Below are positions 36,277-46,061 of a DNA stretch of 64,000 nucleotides, piece by piece. The notes beneath the pieces are model-generated. The model did no database searches. It was not told where the DNA came from and saw only the letters and a list, made by a program, of their open reading frames with translations. Each line of letters starts with the position of its first letter. Position 1 is the stretch's first letter. This DNA comes from G963665975 sp963665975 (GTDB lineage: Bacteria > Bacteroidota > Rhodothermia > Rhodothermales > Bin80), in NCBI GenBank assembly GCA_963665975.1, contig OY762508.1, forward strand, positions 1,116,001 through 1,180,000. The letters run 5' to 3'. Made by a program: the position numbers and the translations under genes.

Positions 36277-36314
36277 ACCCCATGCGTGGTTCGTGATGGT
36301 ACCCGTGGCGCCGG

Positions 36315-37745
36315 TTACATCACAAGCCCCGCAGCTAGAAACGCGACGAACGACAGGCCGGCCAACAGTAATGAATACGGCAGCTGCGTGTTGACGTGGT
36401 CCACGTGGTCACATGCAGCCGACATCGACGAAATAATCGACGTATCCGATAGCGGTGAGGCATGGTCCCCGAACACACCCCCCGATAGCACGGCGCCAAG
36501 CATCAGCGGTAGTGAAAGCCCCAATCCTTCGGCGAGAGGCATTGCGAGCGGTATCAGAATTGCAAAACAGGTCCATGACGAGCCGAGCGTAAACGACGTT
36601 ATACATCCTACAACGAAGACCAGCGCAGGAAGCCACCATGCCTGCACGCCATCACCGATTAGCCCTACGATGTATGGGCCCATCTCCAAATCGCGTGAAA
36701 CCTGGCCAAGGGCAAACGCCAGCACGAGAAGCGCCACCACGCCTACCAGACCCGACGCGCCCTTGACCACCCAATCCGTTGCCTCCATAGGGGTAAGCAG
36801 AGGCTTTCCTCCCTGCAAGGGACGCGGCAGCGCGTAGAGGAGCATGGCGACGCCAATACCAGTGCCCACAGCCCATAGCACAGACGTGGAGCCGCTGCCC
36901 TCCATTATGTTGCCACCGCCCGTAACGTAGAGGCTCACAAAAATCATTGCGATCATGACACCTACAGGTATCATGAGGTCGGTCATGCGGCCTGCGCCCG
37001 GGCGGACAGGCTCAATCCCCACAATGTCGTCTGAAATCATCGGCTTGGAACCGGGCCGCGTAAGGTGTCCCTCCCCTGCCGCGCGCCGCTCCGCCGTACG
37101 CATTGGACCGAAACCCCATCCCGTCAGAGCGAGCAAGAGTGCGAATGCTATCGCAAGGAGGCCGAAAAAGTTGAAAACCAGAGACGTCGCCAGCAGACCC
37201 ACCGCTCCTTCGGAGAAGCCCTGCACCGCCAGGAGCCCCAGTACGAACGCGCCCCAACCATTGAGCGGAATCGACATGCACACCGGCGCGCTGGTGGCGT
37301 CACAATAGTAGGCCAGCTTCTCTCGAGGCAGCTTTAGGTCGTCGAAGACTGGACGACTGAGCGTGCCAACGATTAAGGAAGTAATGCTCGATTCGACAAA
37401 GATGAGCATACCGACGAGCCAGGCCAGTACCTCCGCACGGCGCCGCGTCCTACCCCAGCCGCGCCGCTGCACCCAAACCACGAACGCAGCAACGCCGCCG
37501 GATACCTGTACGAGTGCAATCAGGCCACCGACCAGCAAGCTGAAGAGCACGATGCGCGTATTGGATGCATCCCCGAATACGCCCACCACCACGTCAGCCA
37601 TGCCACGCAGGCCAGTAATAGGATTGCCGCCCGCCAGAATAGTCGTGCCAATCCACAATCCCGCGACCAGGGAGAGAAACACCTGCCGCGTCCATAGCGC
37701 CAGTGAAATGGCGACAAGCGGTGGCAGGAGAACAATCCAGTCCAT
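36315..37745 (-). CDS. Na+/H+ antiporter, NhaC family
   Basis: This 476-residue inner-membrane protein has about 11-13 helices. It starts with a hydrophobic stretch (VLLPPLVAISLALWTRQVFL) and has the family patterns FVESSITSLIVGTLSRPVFD, CDATSAPVC and GAVLSGGVFGDHASPLSDT. NhaC proteins exchange Na+ for H+; some members (MleN, ArcD-like) exchange organic acids or amino acids instead. It is convergent with the GATase gene and starts 42 bp from the stop of the thioredoxin-family gene. Confidence 0.92.
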   Translation of the reverse strand: MDWIVLLPPLVAISLALWTRQVFLSLVAGLWIGTTILAGGNPITGLRGMADVVVGVFGDASNTRIVLFSLLVGGLIALVQVSGGVAAFVVWVQRRGWGRTRRRAEVLAWLVGMLIFVESSITSLIVGTLSRPVFDDLKLPREKLAYYCDATSAPVCMSIPLNGWGAFVLGLLAVQGFSEGAVGLLATSLVFNFFGLLAIAFALLLALTGWGFGPMRTAERRAAGEGHLTRPGSKPMISDDIVGIEPVRPGAGRMTDLMIPVGVMIAMIFVSLYVTGGGNIMEGSGSTSVLWAVGTGIGVAMLLYALPRPLQGGKPLLTPMEATDWVVKGASGLVGVVALLVLAFALGQVSRDLEMGPYIVGLIGDGVQAWWLPALVFVVGCITSFTLGSSWTCFAILIPLAMPLAEGLGLSLPLMLGAVLSGGVFGDHASPLSDTSIISSMSAACDHVDHVNTQLPYSLLLAGLSFVAFLAAGLVM

Positions 37746-37787
37746 GTACCCTCTGGGATCGCAGGGGGACCTATCCTGCTACTAGCA

Positions 37788-38357
37788 TTACTTCCACTTG
37801 ATATTGCAACCCATGGACGCTACCTGATCAATCGAAACAGAACCGCTGTCCAGAAGCTCGTCCAATGCCTTGCCCAAGTCTCCACCGTGCGCAGCGCCCA
37901 TTCCCGGGCGGGTTTCGTCAAAACGACCGCGATATGCCAACTGACGGTTCTTGTCATAGACAAAGAAATCCGGCGTACACACCGCCCCGTAGGCCTTTGC
38001 TATCTCCTGGGACGCGTCATACAAATACGGAAAAGGATAGCCCTTCTGACGCGCCCGCCGCTTCATGTTGGGCAGTGAATCCTCCGGGTACTGTATCGCG
38101 TCATTGGAGCTAATGGCCACAAATTGAACGCCACGAGCCTGGTACCGGCGCGCCACATCCAACAGGGCATCCTCGACATGCACCGCGAAGGGGCAATGGT
38201 TGCAGGTGAACACGACGACGAGCGCATCGCTGCCCGCGTAGTCTTCCAGGCTGCGCACGTCTCCGCCCGCATTGTCCACATCAGGATTTGCCGCCGGCAG
38301 GGAAAAAGGAGGAGCTTCGGACCCCAGTGCCGTCATCAAGGAATAAGTCAGAGCCAT
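37788..38357 (-). CDS. Thioredoxin/AhpC-TSA family protein
   Basis: The 189-residue cytosolic protein has a thioredoxin fold with the active-site motif CNHCPF (in VVVFTCNHCPFAVHVED). The cis-proline loop is in CTPDFFVYD. The CNHCPF type is common in Bacteroidetes and cyanobacteria and is annotated as redoxin or thioredoxin-like; the substrate is unknown. Three further cysteines lie near the C-terminus or in the core. No signal peptide was seen. It is 56 bp after the PhoU-like gene on the same strand. Confidence 0.88.
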   Translation of the reverse strand: MALTYSLMTALGSEAPPFSLPAANPDVDNAGGDVRSLEDYAGSDALVVVFTCNHCPFAVHVEDALLDVARRYQARGVQFVAISSNDAIQYPEDSLPNMKRRARQKGYPFPYLYDASQEIAKAYGAVCTPDFFVYDKNRQLAYRGRFDETRPGMGAAHGGDLGKALDELLDSGSVSIDQVASMGCNIKWK

Positions 38358-38413
38358 TGATCTGTCTATATCGGGTTACGAAAATTCGGGGTTCAGCGAA
38401 CGTCCCGAACAGG

Positions 38414-39073
38414 TCATTGATCCACCTCGGCGCCAGCGCGGATCCGGTGGAATGGGGAGGTCACCGACGACGCCACGTTCGTCAGATGAGAGCTGATGCG
38501 ACTAATCGCATGGGCCGCGAGGGTGTATACAACTGCTTCATTGGACGCGACACTTGCAGTCAAAGCGAGCGATTCCAGGCACTCTGCGAGCTCTTGCTTG
38601 ATCACATTGCCCTCAGCCACGATGCCGCGCGCCACGACCGGGTCGCCTGCGATAAAACAGTCGCGCGTGCGATCAAACATCTGCAGCGTACGAGTGCGCA
38701 ATTCCCGCAGCGTGATGGCAATTGCACCCATGCGCTGGGAGCGGGCCAGCGTGCCCGCATGGCTCATCATCCGTGCAAGGTCGCCAATGCGCTCCACCTC
38801 ATGCACAACCGTGATCAACTTCAGGGAAAGAACCATTTCCCTTTTGGGATCCACGTTAAGGTGTTCCAGCACGGCATGCCGGGCCGACTGCTCCCACCGA
38901 TCCACCTCCGAATCCATTACTGCCAGGTCCACGTCCAGTATTTCATTGTCGAGGACATAACCGGAGGCAGCGCTGAACATGTCACGGCTCATGTCGAGCA
39001 TCGCACACACATCTCCAATCGCTCTCTTAATGAGAGGTGGCTGATCTCCGGTAAAGAACTCCAGTAATCCCAT
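38414..39073 (-). CDS. PhoU-like protein
   Basis: This 219-residue all-helical protein contains two PhoU-type three-helix bundles, with the E..RIGDLA core (VVHEVERIGDLARMM) and a second RISSHLTNVA motif where PhoU has RIGDHA. PhoU proteins tune phosphate uptake through PhoR and PstB; PhoU-like proteins also pair with Na/Pi cotransporters or Pit. None of those genes is adjacent. It is 55 bp downstream of nadD. Confidence 0.85.
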   Translation of the reverse strand: MGLLEFFTGDQPPLIKRAIGDVCAMLDMSRDMFSAASGYVLDNEILDVDLAVMDSEVDRWEQSARHAVLEHLNVDPKREMVLSLKLITVVHEVERIGDLARMMSHAGTLARSQRMGAIAITLRELRTRTLQMFDRTRDCFIAGDPVVARGIVAEGNVIKQELAECLESLALTASVASNEAVVYTLAAHAISRISSHLTNVASSVTSPFHRIRAGAEVDQ

Positions 39074-39128
39074 CCAACCGTCCGAAATAACTATGGGTCA
39101 CCAGATACCGATCTGACCCGACATCACG

Positions 39129-39713
39129 TTACCTGTTTCGGTACAGGCCCTCCTCCCGAATATACGTTCGCGTACTTTCGGAGACGAGGTAGCGAATCGA
39201 TCGCTCGCATCGAACGCGCATTCTGATATCGCTGGCCGCAATATCCAGCATCGGCGCGCGTACGTACTGCACGCGTCCATCCAGGTACGCCGGAAGTTGC
39301 CCGATAGATGCGCCTGGCCTCGGATACACAATGAGCGGCACAAGCGCCGCAATGGCTTTTGGCTCAACCCACGTCGTGAATTGCTCCAAATGGTCTCCTC
39401 CGATCAACAGCGAGAAGGTGTCATTCGGATTTTCCGCGCACACCTGTCGGACGGTGTCGACCGTGCAAGACGGCGCCGGACGTCCCAACTCCAGCTCAGA
39501 TACGACAAAACCATCGTGCCCGGCTGTCGCACGCCTTGTCATCGCCAACCGGTAGCAAGCCGGCGAGATTCCTTTATCGAGTTTGTGCGGCGAGCGGCGA
39601 GCGGGAATCCACCAGACCTGGTCCAACTCGCACTGGTCCCGCGCCGCTTCGGCTACGATGAGATGTCCGACATGTGGCGGATCGAACGTTCCGCCAAAAA
39701 GCCCGATATGCAT
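39129..39713 (-). CDS. nadD: Nicotinate-nucleotide adenylyltransferase
   Basis: NadD adenylates NaMN to deamido-NAD in NAD synthesis. The 194-residue product starts MHIGLFGGTFDPPHVGHL, holding the HxGH nucleotidyltransferase motif. WWIPARRSPHK and the C-terminal IAASDIRMRV segment fit the ATP-binding ISSTxIR region. The ATG at 39713 gives the typical start. It lies 59 bp downstream of bamD in a long minus-strand run. Confidence 0.95.
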   Translation of the reverse strand: MHIGLFGGTFDPPHVGHLIVAEAARDQCELDQVWWIPARRSPHKLDKGISPACYRLAMTRRATAGHDGFVVSELELGRPAPSCTVDTVRQVCAENPNDTFSLLIGGDHLEQFTTWVEPKAIAALVPLIVYPRPGASIGQLPAYLDGRVQYVRAPMLDIAASDIRMRVRCERSIRYLVSESTRTYIREEGLYRNR

Positions 39714-39772
39714 GGAGACCTGACGCGATCTGCACAATCAATCACGGTCAAATATACCACAAAACGGTCTCC

Positions 39773-40567
39773 CTATCCCGCAGCCATCAATTGATCCAAT
39801 GTGCCCCTGGCCTGATTGAAGAACACCTCCGCCTCGTCGATCAGATCGCTGTCAGGGAAAATCTGTATGAGTCGTTGATAATGATCGATCGCCTTCTGCA
39901 GGCGCTCCGGCTGGCGTTGCGCGATACTCTGGTTGCTGTACGCCACATAGCACCGAATGGCGCCAAGCAGGGCGTCGTCCGCCAACTCGGTGTCTGGAAA
40001 CTTGTCGAAGACAAGCTCGAAAGAAAGCGCAGCCGCTTCATATAATTCGCGACGCTCGTATAGGCCGGCATTATTGAATTGCTTGTACGCCAGTTTGTCA
40101 CGCAACTCGAGGACCCGCGCACGTGCGGCATCCACTGAGTCGTGCTCCGGGTAGCGCTGCATGTATACGTAGAAGACCTCTATGCCGCGTTCCGTATTGC
40201 TCTGATCCAATTCATATTCAGGTGACCGTTCGTAAAACGTCATCGCACGCTCGTACTGTACAGTCGGTATCCGAGGATCAGCGCGGTAGAGCTCCGTGAA
40301 GCGGGCATACTCGCTTGCCGCCAAGATATATTCCTCGTTCGCCCGACGCGTACGCGCAAGCGCCAACTGCGCATCATCAGCCCAGTCGTGCATCCGCCCG
40401 AAATCGAACACGGCCTGGAAATACTGCGCCGCACGGGAGTACCTGCCCCGCTCGAAATACTCCATGCCCTTTGTATAGGCCTCTTCGGGCGATTCGTACC
40501 GCAGCCCGCCGGGCCCCGCACATGCCGCCGCCAATAGAACTAACGCAATTGGATACAATCTCCACAT
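39773..40567 (-). CDS. bamD: Outer-membrane assembly lipoprotein BamD
   Basis: BamD is the essential TPR lipoprotein of the BAM complex that inserts outer-membrane beta-barrels. The product (264 residues) has a lipoprotein signal MWRLYPIALVLLAAACAG, then five TPR-like repeats: SPEEAYTKGMEYFERGRYSR, DWADDAQLALARTRR and HDSVDAARARVLELRDKLA. FFNQARGTLDQL closes the protein. The ATG at 40567 was chosen over a TTG at 40576. Its presence shows the host has an outer membrane. Confidence 0.93.
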   Translation of the reverse strand: MWRLYPIALVLLAAACAGPGGLRYESPEEAYTKGMEYFERGRYSRAAQYFQAVFDFGRMHDWADDAQLALARTRRANEEYILAASEYARFTELYRADPRIPTVQYERAMTFYERSPEYELDQSNTERGIEVFYVYMQRYPEHDSVDAARARVLELRDKLAYKQFNNAGLYERRELYEAAALSFELVFDKFPDTELADDALLGAIRCYVAYSNQSIAQRQPERLQKAIDHYQRLIQIFPDSDLIDEAEVFFNQARGTLDQLMAAG

Positions 40568-40641
40568 AACTTGCAAAACGCACTCACATCCGAATTATTA
40601 CGCTCGCGCAACCCGGAAGGAGCGTTTCTGTTCCTGCAAGC

Positions 40642-42087
40642 CTACCGCACCCCCCCTACGCCGCCGATAGTGTAGGTAAGCAGAAACATTGCCTCATTGG
40701 CGTGATTGCGATCGAACTTGATCCGCGTTCCGAGGCCTTCGTACATCTCTGACACCTGTAGTTTGCTTGCCAATGGTGAGGCCTCCTCGCGTTGCAGGTG
40801 GCCGAGCAGATACTGCGCCACGTCATAGCCGACGTATGCAAGGCGGCCGGGGTCTGGATCCCCGGTCTTTTCCTCGTAGCGAACCTTGAATCTGCGAATA
40901 GCGGGGAGATTGTGGTTGACATAAAACGCATCAGCAAACGTCACCGACACTCCAAGCGACCTTGCATACTGACTATAGGCATCGCTATTCCAGGCCGTCC
41001 CACCAAGAATATGAGGGGCAGGCGACAGCCTGCCAAGCGTCTGCAGAATGAGCCTGCGCGTGTCCCCGCCTCCAGATGCCTGGACGGGAAGATACACGGC
41101 GTCTACGGAATCCAGCGATTCGATGATGTCCGGCAATTCTGCCCAGTCGCGGGCGGAATCCAGTGACTCGTGGAACACGACCTCTGCACCCATGCGCAAC
41201 GCTTGGTCGTGAAAGGCGGCGGCCATTTCCTCACTTGCCGCGTTGCCCATCTGCGAAATCACTCCGACGGTCTCCGTGGCGAGCTGTTCGACGGCTACAC
41301 GCGCCATGAACTCGCCGCGGTGCGCTATCGGCGGATTCGCCTGAAATACATGGCGCCTGCCGCGAGCGATATCCGTATCGGTAGCCAACGGCGCCACCAT
41401 GACCACGCCTTCTCGATCAGCCAGGCGTGCAGCCGCAAGCGCCTCTGCGCTGTAGAGTGGACCAACAATAACGTCCACATCCTCTCTCACCAGACGCGCC
41501 ACCGCCTCGCGCGCTCCGCCCATCGAGTTACGCGTATCGTGAAACAGCATGCGGACAAGCCGCTCTTCTCCCGCGTTGTGCTCTTCTACTGCGATCTCGA
41601 TGCCGCGGTATAGCGACTGCGTGAGCGCAAAATCTTCCGCGTTGAGCGGCAGCGCAATACCAATACGGATGGCGCTCTGTTCGCGCTCCTGTTTGGCTTG
41701 CTGGCTCTGCGCATGCCGGCGTGTGCGCTCAGCCGCGTCGCGGTAGCGGCTCTCCGGGTATTGGTCCACGAATGCCGTAAGCATGGCCGCAGTCGCGGCG
41801 TAATCACCTGTACGGTAGAGCGCCTTGGCCGCCATCAGCGTGGCCGCATCCGTCTTGCGGTGCTGCGCAAACCCGACAATCACATGGTGGAAGCCCTCAA
41901 AGGCTGCAGCGAATTCCTCTGCCTCAAAAAACGCCAACGCTTCCGCAAAAGCGTCTTCTGCTTCCGGGAGTACAGGCTGCGCAGCAGCTTCTCCTGTGCC
42001 CAGCAGAAGCAGTATCAGCAGGGGAAACGCCAAACAGAACCACCTATTCCCACTCAATGGTGGCCGGAGGCTTGGAGCTGATGTCAT
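40642..42087 (-). CDS. LpoA-like protein: TPR region plus periplasmic-binding (type 1) domain
   Basis: The 481-residue exported protein begins with a hydrophobic leader (FPLLILLLLGTGEAAA). A short TPR-like region (about 40-135) and a Peripla_BP_6 fold follow (about 140-470, starting IRIGIALPLNAED, with DVIVGPLYSAEA and VVMVAPLATDTD). TPR plus this fold matches LpoA, the activator of peptidoglycan synthase PBP1A, better than an amino-acid ABC receptor, and no ABC permease is nearby. The chosen ATG overlaps guaA's end by 44 bases; an ATG at 42117 is an alternative. It probably belongs to the guaA-bamD-nadD run. Confidence 0.8.
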   Translation of the reverse strand: MTSAPSLRPPLSGNRWFCLAFPLLILLLLGTGEAAAQPVLPEAEDAFAEALAFFEAEEFAAAFEGFHHVIVGFAQHRKTDAATLMAAKALYRTGDYAATAAMLTAFVDQYPESRYRDAAERTRRHAQSQQAKQEREQSAIRIGIALPLNAEDFALTQSLYRGIEIAVEEHNAGEERLVRMLFHDTRNSMGGAREAVARLVREDVDVIVGPLYSAEALAAARLADREGVVMVAPLATDTDIARGRRHVFQANPPIAHRGEFMARVAVEQLATETVGVISQMGNAASEEMAAAFHDQALRMGAEVVFHESLDSARDWAELPDIIESLDSVDAVYLPVQASGGGDTRRLILQTLGRLSPAPHILGGTAWNSDAYSQYARSLGVSVTFADAFYVNHNLPAIRRFKVRYEEKTGDPDPGRLAYVGYDVAQYLLGHLQREEASPLASKLQVSEMYEGLGTRIKFDRNHANEAMFLLTYTIGGVGGVR

Positions 42088-43612
42088 ACGCCACACGATT
42101 GATGCCGCGAATCTCATTGACAATCCGGTTGGAGACGTGACTCAGGAATTCATCGGGCAGTCGCGCCCAGTCTGCGGTCATGCCGTCTACACTGGTTACC
42201 GCGCGAAGGACACAAACGTTCTCGTAGGTCCGCAAATCGCCCATCACCCCGACGGTTTGTATAGGCAGCAAGACTGCAAAAGCCTGCCACACCTTGTCAT
42301 ACAGGCCAAAATGATGCAATTCGTCGATAAAGATCGCATCCGCCTCGCGCAGAAGTCGCAGGCAGCGCTCGTCTACTGGACCCAGAATGCGCACAGCAAG
42401 TCCGGGCCCTGGAAACGGGTGCCGTCCAATGATGCCTACAGGGACACCCAGGATGACCCCTATCGTGCGAACCTCATCCTTGAACAGTTCGCGGAACGGC
42501 TCAATGATGGTAAAGCGATGCCGCTCAGGAAGTCCTCCCACGTTATGGTGCGTCTTGATGGTGGCGCTCGGCCCCTTGAAGGACACGCTTTCGATGACGT
42601 CTGGATAGAGCGTGCCCTGCGCCAGGAATTCCGGCTGGTGGCCAAGCTCCGCACTAACGTCGTCCGTGACTTCTTCAAAGACTTCTACGAACGTGTTTCC
42701 AATCGTAACGCGCTTTTCCTCCGGATCTGTTACTCCTGCCAACCGCTCAAGAAACAAATCGGACCGGTCCACTGCACGCAGTCGGATGTGGTAGTGATCC
42801 CGAAATGTAGTCTGCACCTGCTCCCATTCTCCCTTGCGCAGCAGGCCATTGTTAACAAATACACAGGTCAGCCGATCTCCCAGCGCCTGGTGGAGCAGCA
42901 CAGCGGCGACGGAGGAGTCCACTCCACCGGAGAGCCCCAGGATGACATGGCCGTCACCGACGACTTGGGCAATTTCACGCTTCTTCTCTTCCGCAAACGA
43001 GGCAGGGGTCCAGTCGCCGGTACAGCCGCAGATGCGGTAGCAGAAATTCTCCAGCATTTGCGACCCGTGATCGGTATGCACGACTTCCGGATGAAACTGC
43101 ACGCCATAATGGGCCTTGTCCCGCACGCGAACCGCCGCTACCGGAGCATTCGCAGTATGCGCAATGATTTCATACCCTTCCGGCATTGTTGTCAGCCGGT
43201 CGCCATGACTCATCCAGACCTGCGAGCCGGACAGTATACCAGCAAAAAGGTCCGTGTTATCGTCGATGTGCAGCCTTGCCCGCCCGAATTCGCGGTGGCT
43301 CGCACGCTCGACACCGCCACCCGACAGATATGCCATCGCCTGCAAGCCGTAGCAGATGCCCAGAATCGGCATCGCGGAGCCGTCCTTGCGATGCAATTCC
43401 AGGAATTCCCTGCCAAGCTGCGGCGCGCCCTCGTCATAGACCGAACTCGGTCCGCCGGACAGAATGATCCCCATAGGGGGATCCTCTGCTAGCACTTCGG
43501 GGGACAGCGTGCACGGATAGATTTCGGAGTACACACCTGCCTCGCGCACCCTGCGAGCAATCAGTTGGGTGTACTGCGCCCCGAAATCAAGAATGACAAT
43601 CCGTTCGTGCAT
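42044..43612 (-). CDS. guaA: GMP synthase (glutamine-hydrolysing)
   Basis: GuaA converts XMP to GMP. The 522-residue product has an N-terminal GATase (nucleophile in GICYGLQAM, His-Glu in VQFHPEVVHT). The ATP-pyrophosphatase domain carries the P-loop LSGGVDSSVAA, and the C-terminal dimerisation domain ends in KPPATIEWE. Length and motifs are canonical. The gcvH stop lies 8 bp upstream. Confidence 0.97.
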   Translation of the reverse strand: MHERIVILDFGAQYTQLIARRVREAGVYSEIYPCTLSPEVLAEDPPMGIILSGGPSSVYDEGAPQLGREFLELHRKDGSAMPILGICYGLQAMAYLSGGGVERASHREFGRARLHIDDNTDLFAGILSGSQVWMSHGDRLTTMPEGYEIIAHTANAPVAAVRVRDKAHYGVQFHPEVVHTDHGSQMLENFCYRICGCTGDWTPASFAEEKKREIAQVVGDGHVILGLSGGVDSSVAAVLLHQALGDRLTCVFVNNGLLRKGEWEQVQTTFRDHYHIRLRAVDRSDLFLERLAGVTDPEEKRVTIGNTFVEVFEEVTDDVSAELGHQPEFLAQGTLYPDVIESVSFKGPSATIKTHHNVGGLPERHRFTIIEPFRELFKDEVRTIGVILGVPVGIIGRHPFPGPGLAVRILGPVDERCLRLLREADAIFIDELHHFGLYDKVWQAFAVLLPIQTVGVMGDLRTYENVCVLRAVTSVDGMTADWARLPDEFLSHVSNRIVNEIRGINRVAYDISSKPPATIEWE

Positions 43613-43620
43613 AACACCGC

Positions 43621-44004
43621 CTATGCCACATGCTCCCCATACTCCTCGGCGCTCAGCAGGTGGGGGCCTTCTGCGGGACCGTCCAAGCGCACCTTAATCA
43701 TCCACCCATCGCCGTAGGGATCGTTGTTGACCAGCGCTGGGTCGTCTTCTAGTGCATCATTGTGCGCGATTATCGTGCCTGAAACCGGCATAAACAAATC
43801 CGCGACAGCCTTGACAGCTTCTACGGAGCCGAATACCTCGTCCTGGCTAAAGGCGTCGCCAACGGGTTCCAGTTCTACAAACACGATGTCGCCCAATTCG
43901 CTTTGGGCGAACTCCGTGATTCCGATGGTGGCCATCTCGCTACCATCGTCGATCCGAACCCACTCGTGGTCCTTGGTGTAGTGCAGGGAAGAGGGGAAGT
44001 CCAT
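43621..44004 (-). CDS. gcvH: Glycine cleavage system H protein
   Basis: GcvH is the lipoyl carrier of the glycine cleavage system. The 127-residue protein has the lipoylation site in FGSVEAVKAVADLF and the typical SLHYTKDHEWV start. The gcvT and gcvP partners are not in the window. It lies between accC and guaA with gaps of 74 and 8 bp. Confidence 0.96.
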   Translation of the reverse strand: MDFPSSLHYTKDHEWVRIDDGSEMATIGITEFAQSELGDIVFVELEPVGDAFSQDEVFGSVEAVKAVADLFMPVSGTIIAHNDALEDDPALVNNDPYGDGWMIKVRLDGPAEGPHLLSAEEYGEHVA

Positions 44005-44078
44005 ATTCCTCGTCGGCCTGGTGAATAGAGAAAATACGGTGATTGCTGGGACGATAAATAACGAACAACAGGCGAAGA

Positions 44079-45425
44079 CTACGCCTCTTCCGGCTCCATG
44101 CGGAAGTGCTCCAGAAAATGCGTGTCAAAATCGCCACTCCTGAATGCCGGATGCTTAAGAAGCTGCATGTGGAAGGGGATGGTGGTTTTCACCCCCTCGA
44201 TTACAAATTCGTTGAGCGCCCGCAGCATGCGATTTATGGCAATCTCTCGCGTGCGCGCGTGCACGATGAGCTTTGCGACCAGGGAGTCATAATGGGGTGG
44301 GATCTTGTAGCCCGCATACGCATGCGTGTCCAGGCGCACACCCCGTCCCCCGGGTGCATGGAATGCCGTGATGCGCCCTGGCGATGGGTTAAAATTCCGG
44401 TGCGGATCTTCCGCATTGATACGGCACTCGATAGCATGTCCGTTGAGCGGCGTTTCCCGATGGTTTAGCCGCTCTCCCATTGCCGCGCGAATCTGCAGTT
44501 CCACGAGATCGAGGCCCGTCACTTCCTCGGTGACGGGATGTTCGACCTGGATCCGCGTATTCATTTCCATGAAGTAGAACTCGCCGTCGCCGTCCAGCAG
44601 GAATTCCACGGTTCCTGCGCCTTCATACTGTGCAGCCCTGGCGCCGCGCATTGCGGCTTCTCCCATCCGCGCGCGGAGCGCGGCATCGACGACCGGCGAC
44701 GGAGATTCTTCGAGCAGTTTCTGATGCCTGCGCTGTATGGAGCATTCTCGCTCTCCAAAGTGCACCGTTTCCCCGTGCGAATCGCTCATGATCTGTATTT
44801 CGACGTGACGCGGCCGCGTAACCAGTTTTTCGAGATACACGTCGGGATTCCCAAATGCGCCCTCCGCTTCGGCGCGCGCGGCGTGAAACTGCTGTTCAAA
44901 ATTGCTGGCCTCCTGGACGGCCCGCATTCCCCTGCCGCCTCCACCTGCCGAGGCCTTGATCATCACGGGATAGCCTACATGCGCGGCCAACTTCTGGCCG
45001 TCCGCCAGGTCTTTCACCACGCCGTCGGACCCTGGCACCACAGGCACGCCAGCCGCGCGCATGGTGCTCTTCGCCTGGCTCTTGTCGCCCATCAGGGAGA
45101 TGGTCTCCGGGGAGGGCCCAATGAACTTGATGTCGTGATCGGCGCAAATGGCGCTGAAAACGGCGTTTTCTGACAAGAAACCGTAGCCAGGATGGATGGC
45201 GTCGGCGCCGGTCACTTCGGCCGCTGCTATGATCCGATCTGGTCGCAGGTAACTATCGCCGGAAGCCGGAGGCCCAATGCACACGGCCTCGTCCGCATAG
45301 CGCACATGCAACGTATCCCTGTCGGCAGACGAGTAGACGGCGACCGTCTTCAGGCCCATTTCGTGGCACGTGCGGATGATCCGCAGGGCAATCTCACCGC
45401 GATTTGCAATCAGTACCTTCGTCAT
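44079..45425 (-). CDS. accC: Acetyl-CoA carboxylase, biotin carboxylase subunit
   Basis: AccC carboxylates biotin on AccB using ATP and bicarbonate, the first step of fatty-acid synthesis. The 448-residue ATP-grasp enzyme begins KVLIANRGEIALRIIRT, has the glycine-rich loop KASAGGGGRGMRAV, and the MEMNTRIQVEHPVTEE active-site segment. It is downstream of accB by 132 bp, the usual accBC order. Confidence 0.97.
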   Translation of the reverse strand: MTKVLIANRGEIALRIIRTCHEMGLKTVAVYSSADRDTLHVRYADEAVCIGPPASGDSYLRPDRIIAAAEVTGADAIHPGYGFLSENAVFSAICADHDIKFIGPSPETISLMGDKSQAKSTMRAAGVPVVPGSDGVVKDLADGQKLAAHVGYPVMIKASAGGGGRGMRAVQEASNFEQQFHAARAEAEGAFGNPDVYLEKLVTRPRHVEIQIMSDSHGETVHFGERECSIQRRHQKLLEESPSPVVDAALRARMGEAAMRGARAAQYEGAGTVEFLLDGDGEFYFMEMNTRIQVEHPVTEEVTGLDLVELQIRAAMGERLNHRETPLNGHAIECRINAEDPHRNFNPSPGRITAFHAPGGRGVRLDTHAYAGYKIPPHYDSLVAKLIVHARTREIAINRMLRALNEFVIEGVKTTIPFHMQLLKHPAFRSGDFDTHFLEHFRMEPEEA

Positions 45426-45557
45426 TGCGAAAGGCTAATTGAGTGATCCAGGGAAACTGCGACTTCCTCGACCCTTCCGTCTCCTCTGCCGTCCTGAAGG
45501 CCTTTTGTCAGGAATGGGTCTGTGACACCGCAAATGACGGTGCCTGAACGAGGCCGG

Positions 45558-46055
45558 TCACGCAGGTTCAATAAGAAACAGGGGCTGGTCATACTCTACG
45601 GGTTCACCGTTTTGAGTATAAACCTCGCGAATATTACCGGCCACCTCGCATTCAATTTCATTCATAAGCTTCATGGCCTCAATGATGCACAGTGTGTCCC
45701 CCACCTCCACCACGTCTCCTACCGTAACGAATGGTTCCGCATCGGGTGTGGGTGCCTCGAAGAAGGTGCCGGGCGTCGGAGCGTGTACTAGAACACCATT
45801 CTTGATGGCTTCCGGCTCCAGTGCGGCTTCCGCAGGCGCATTCTCTGTCGCCGCGGGCATCGATGCCGGAGCCACTGCGGCAGGCTCGGCTTGCGGAATC
45901 CCTCCAAGCGACGGGAGCATAATCTGGGGCTGCACGACCACCGGCGGTGCATTGCGGCGCACCACTAGTCTCGTGCCTCCCTCTTCAAACTCGACTTCGG
46001 CCGCATCGCTCTGTGCGGCGACCTGAAGGAGCTCCCTGATCCTGTCGATGTCCAT
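45558..46055 (-). CDS. accB: Biotin carboxyl carrier protein of acetyl-CoA carboxylase
   Basis: The 165-residue protein starts with the BCCP helix (MDIDRIRELLQVAAQSD) and has an Ala/Pro-rich linker (about 60-85). The biotinyl domain follows, with the modified lysine in CIIEAMKLMNEIE and the BCCP 'thumb' around PTPGTFFEAPTPDAEPFV. It lies 6 bp downstream of efp, so efp-accB-accC form one unit. Confidence 0.97.
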   Translation of the reverse strand: MDIDRIRELLQVAAQSDAAEVEFEEGGTRLVVRRNAPPVVVQPQIMLPSLGGIPQAEPAAVAPASMPAATENAPAEAALEPEAIKNGVLVHAPTPGTFFEAPTPDAEPFVTVGDVVEVGDTLCIIEAMKLMNEIECEVAGNIREVYTQNGEPVEYDQPLFLIEPA

Positions 46056-46061
46056 AAACCG

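Noticed and set aside
40642..42087. Branched-chain amino-acid ABC transporter receptor
   Set aside because: No permease or ATPase genes are near, and the TPR-like N-terminus fits LpoA-type proteins better.
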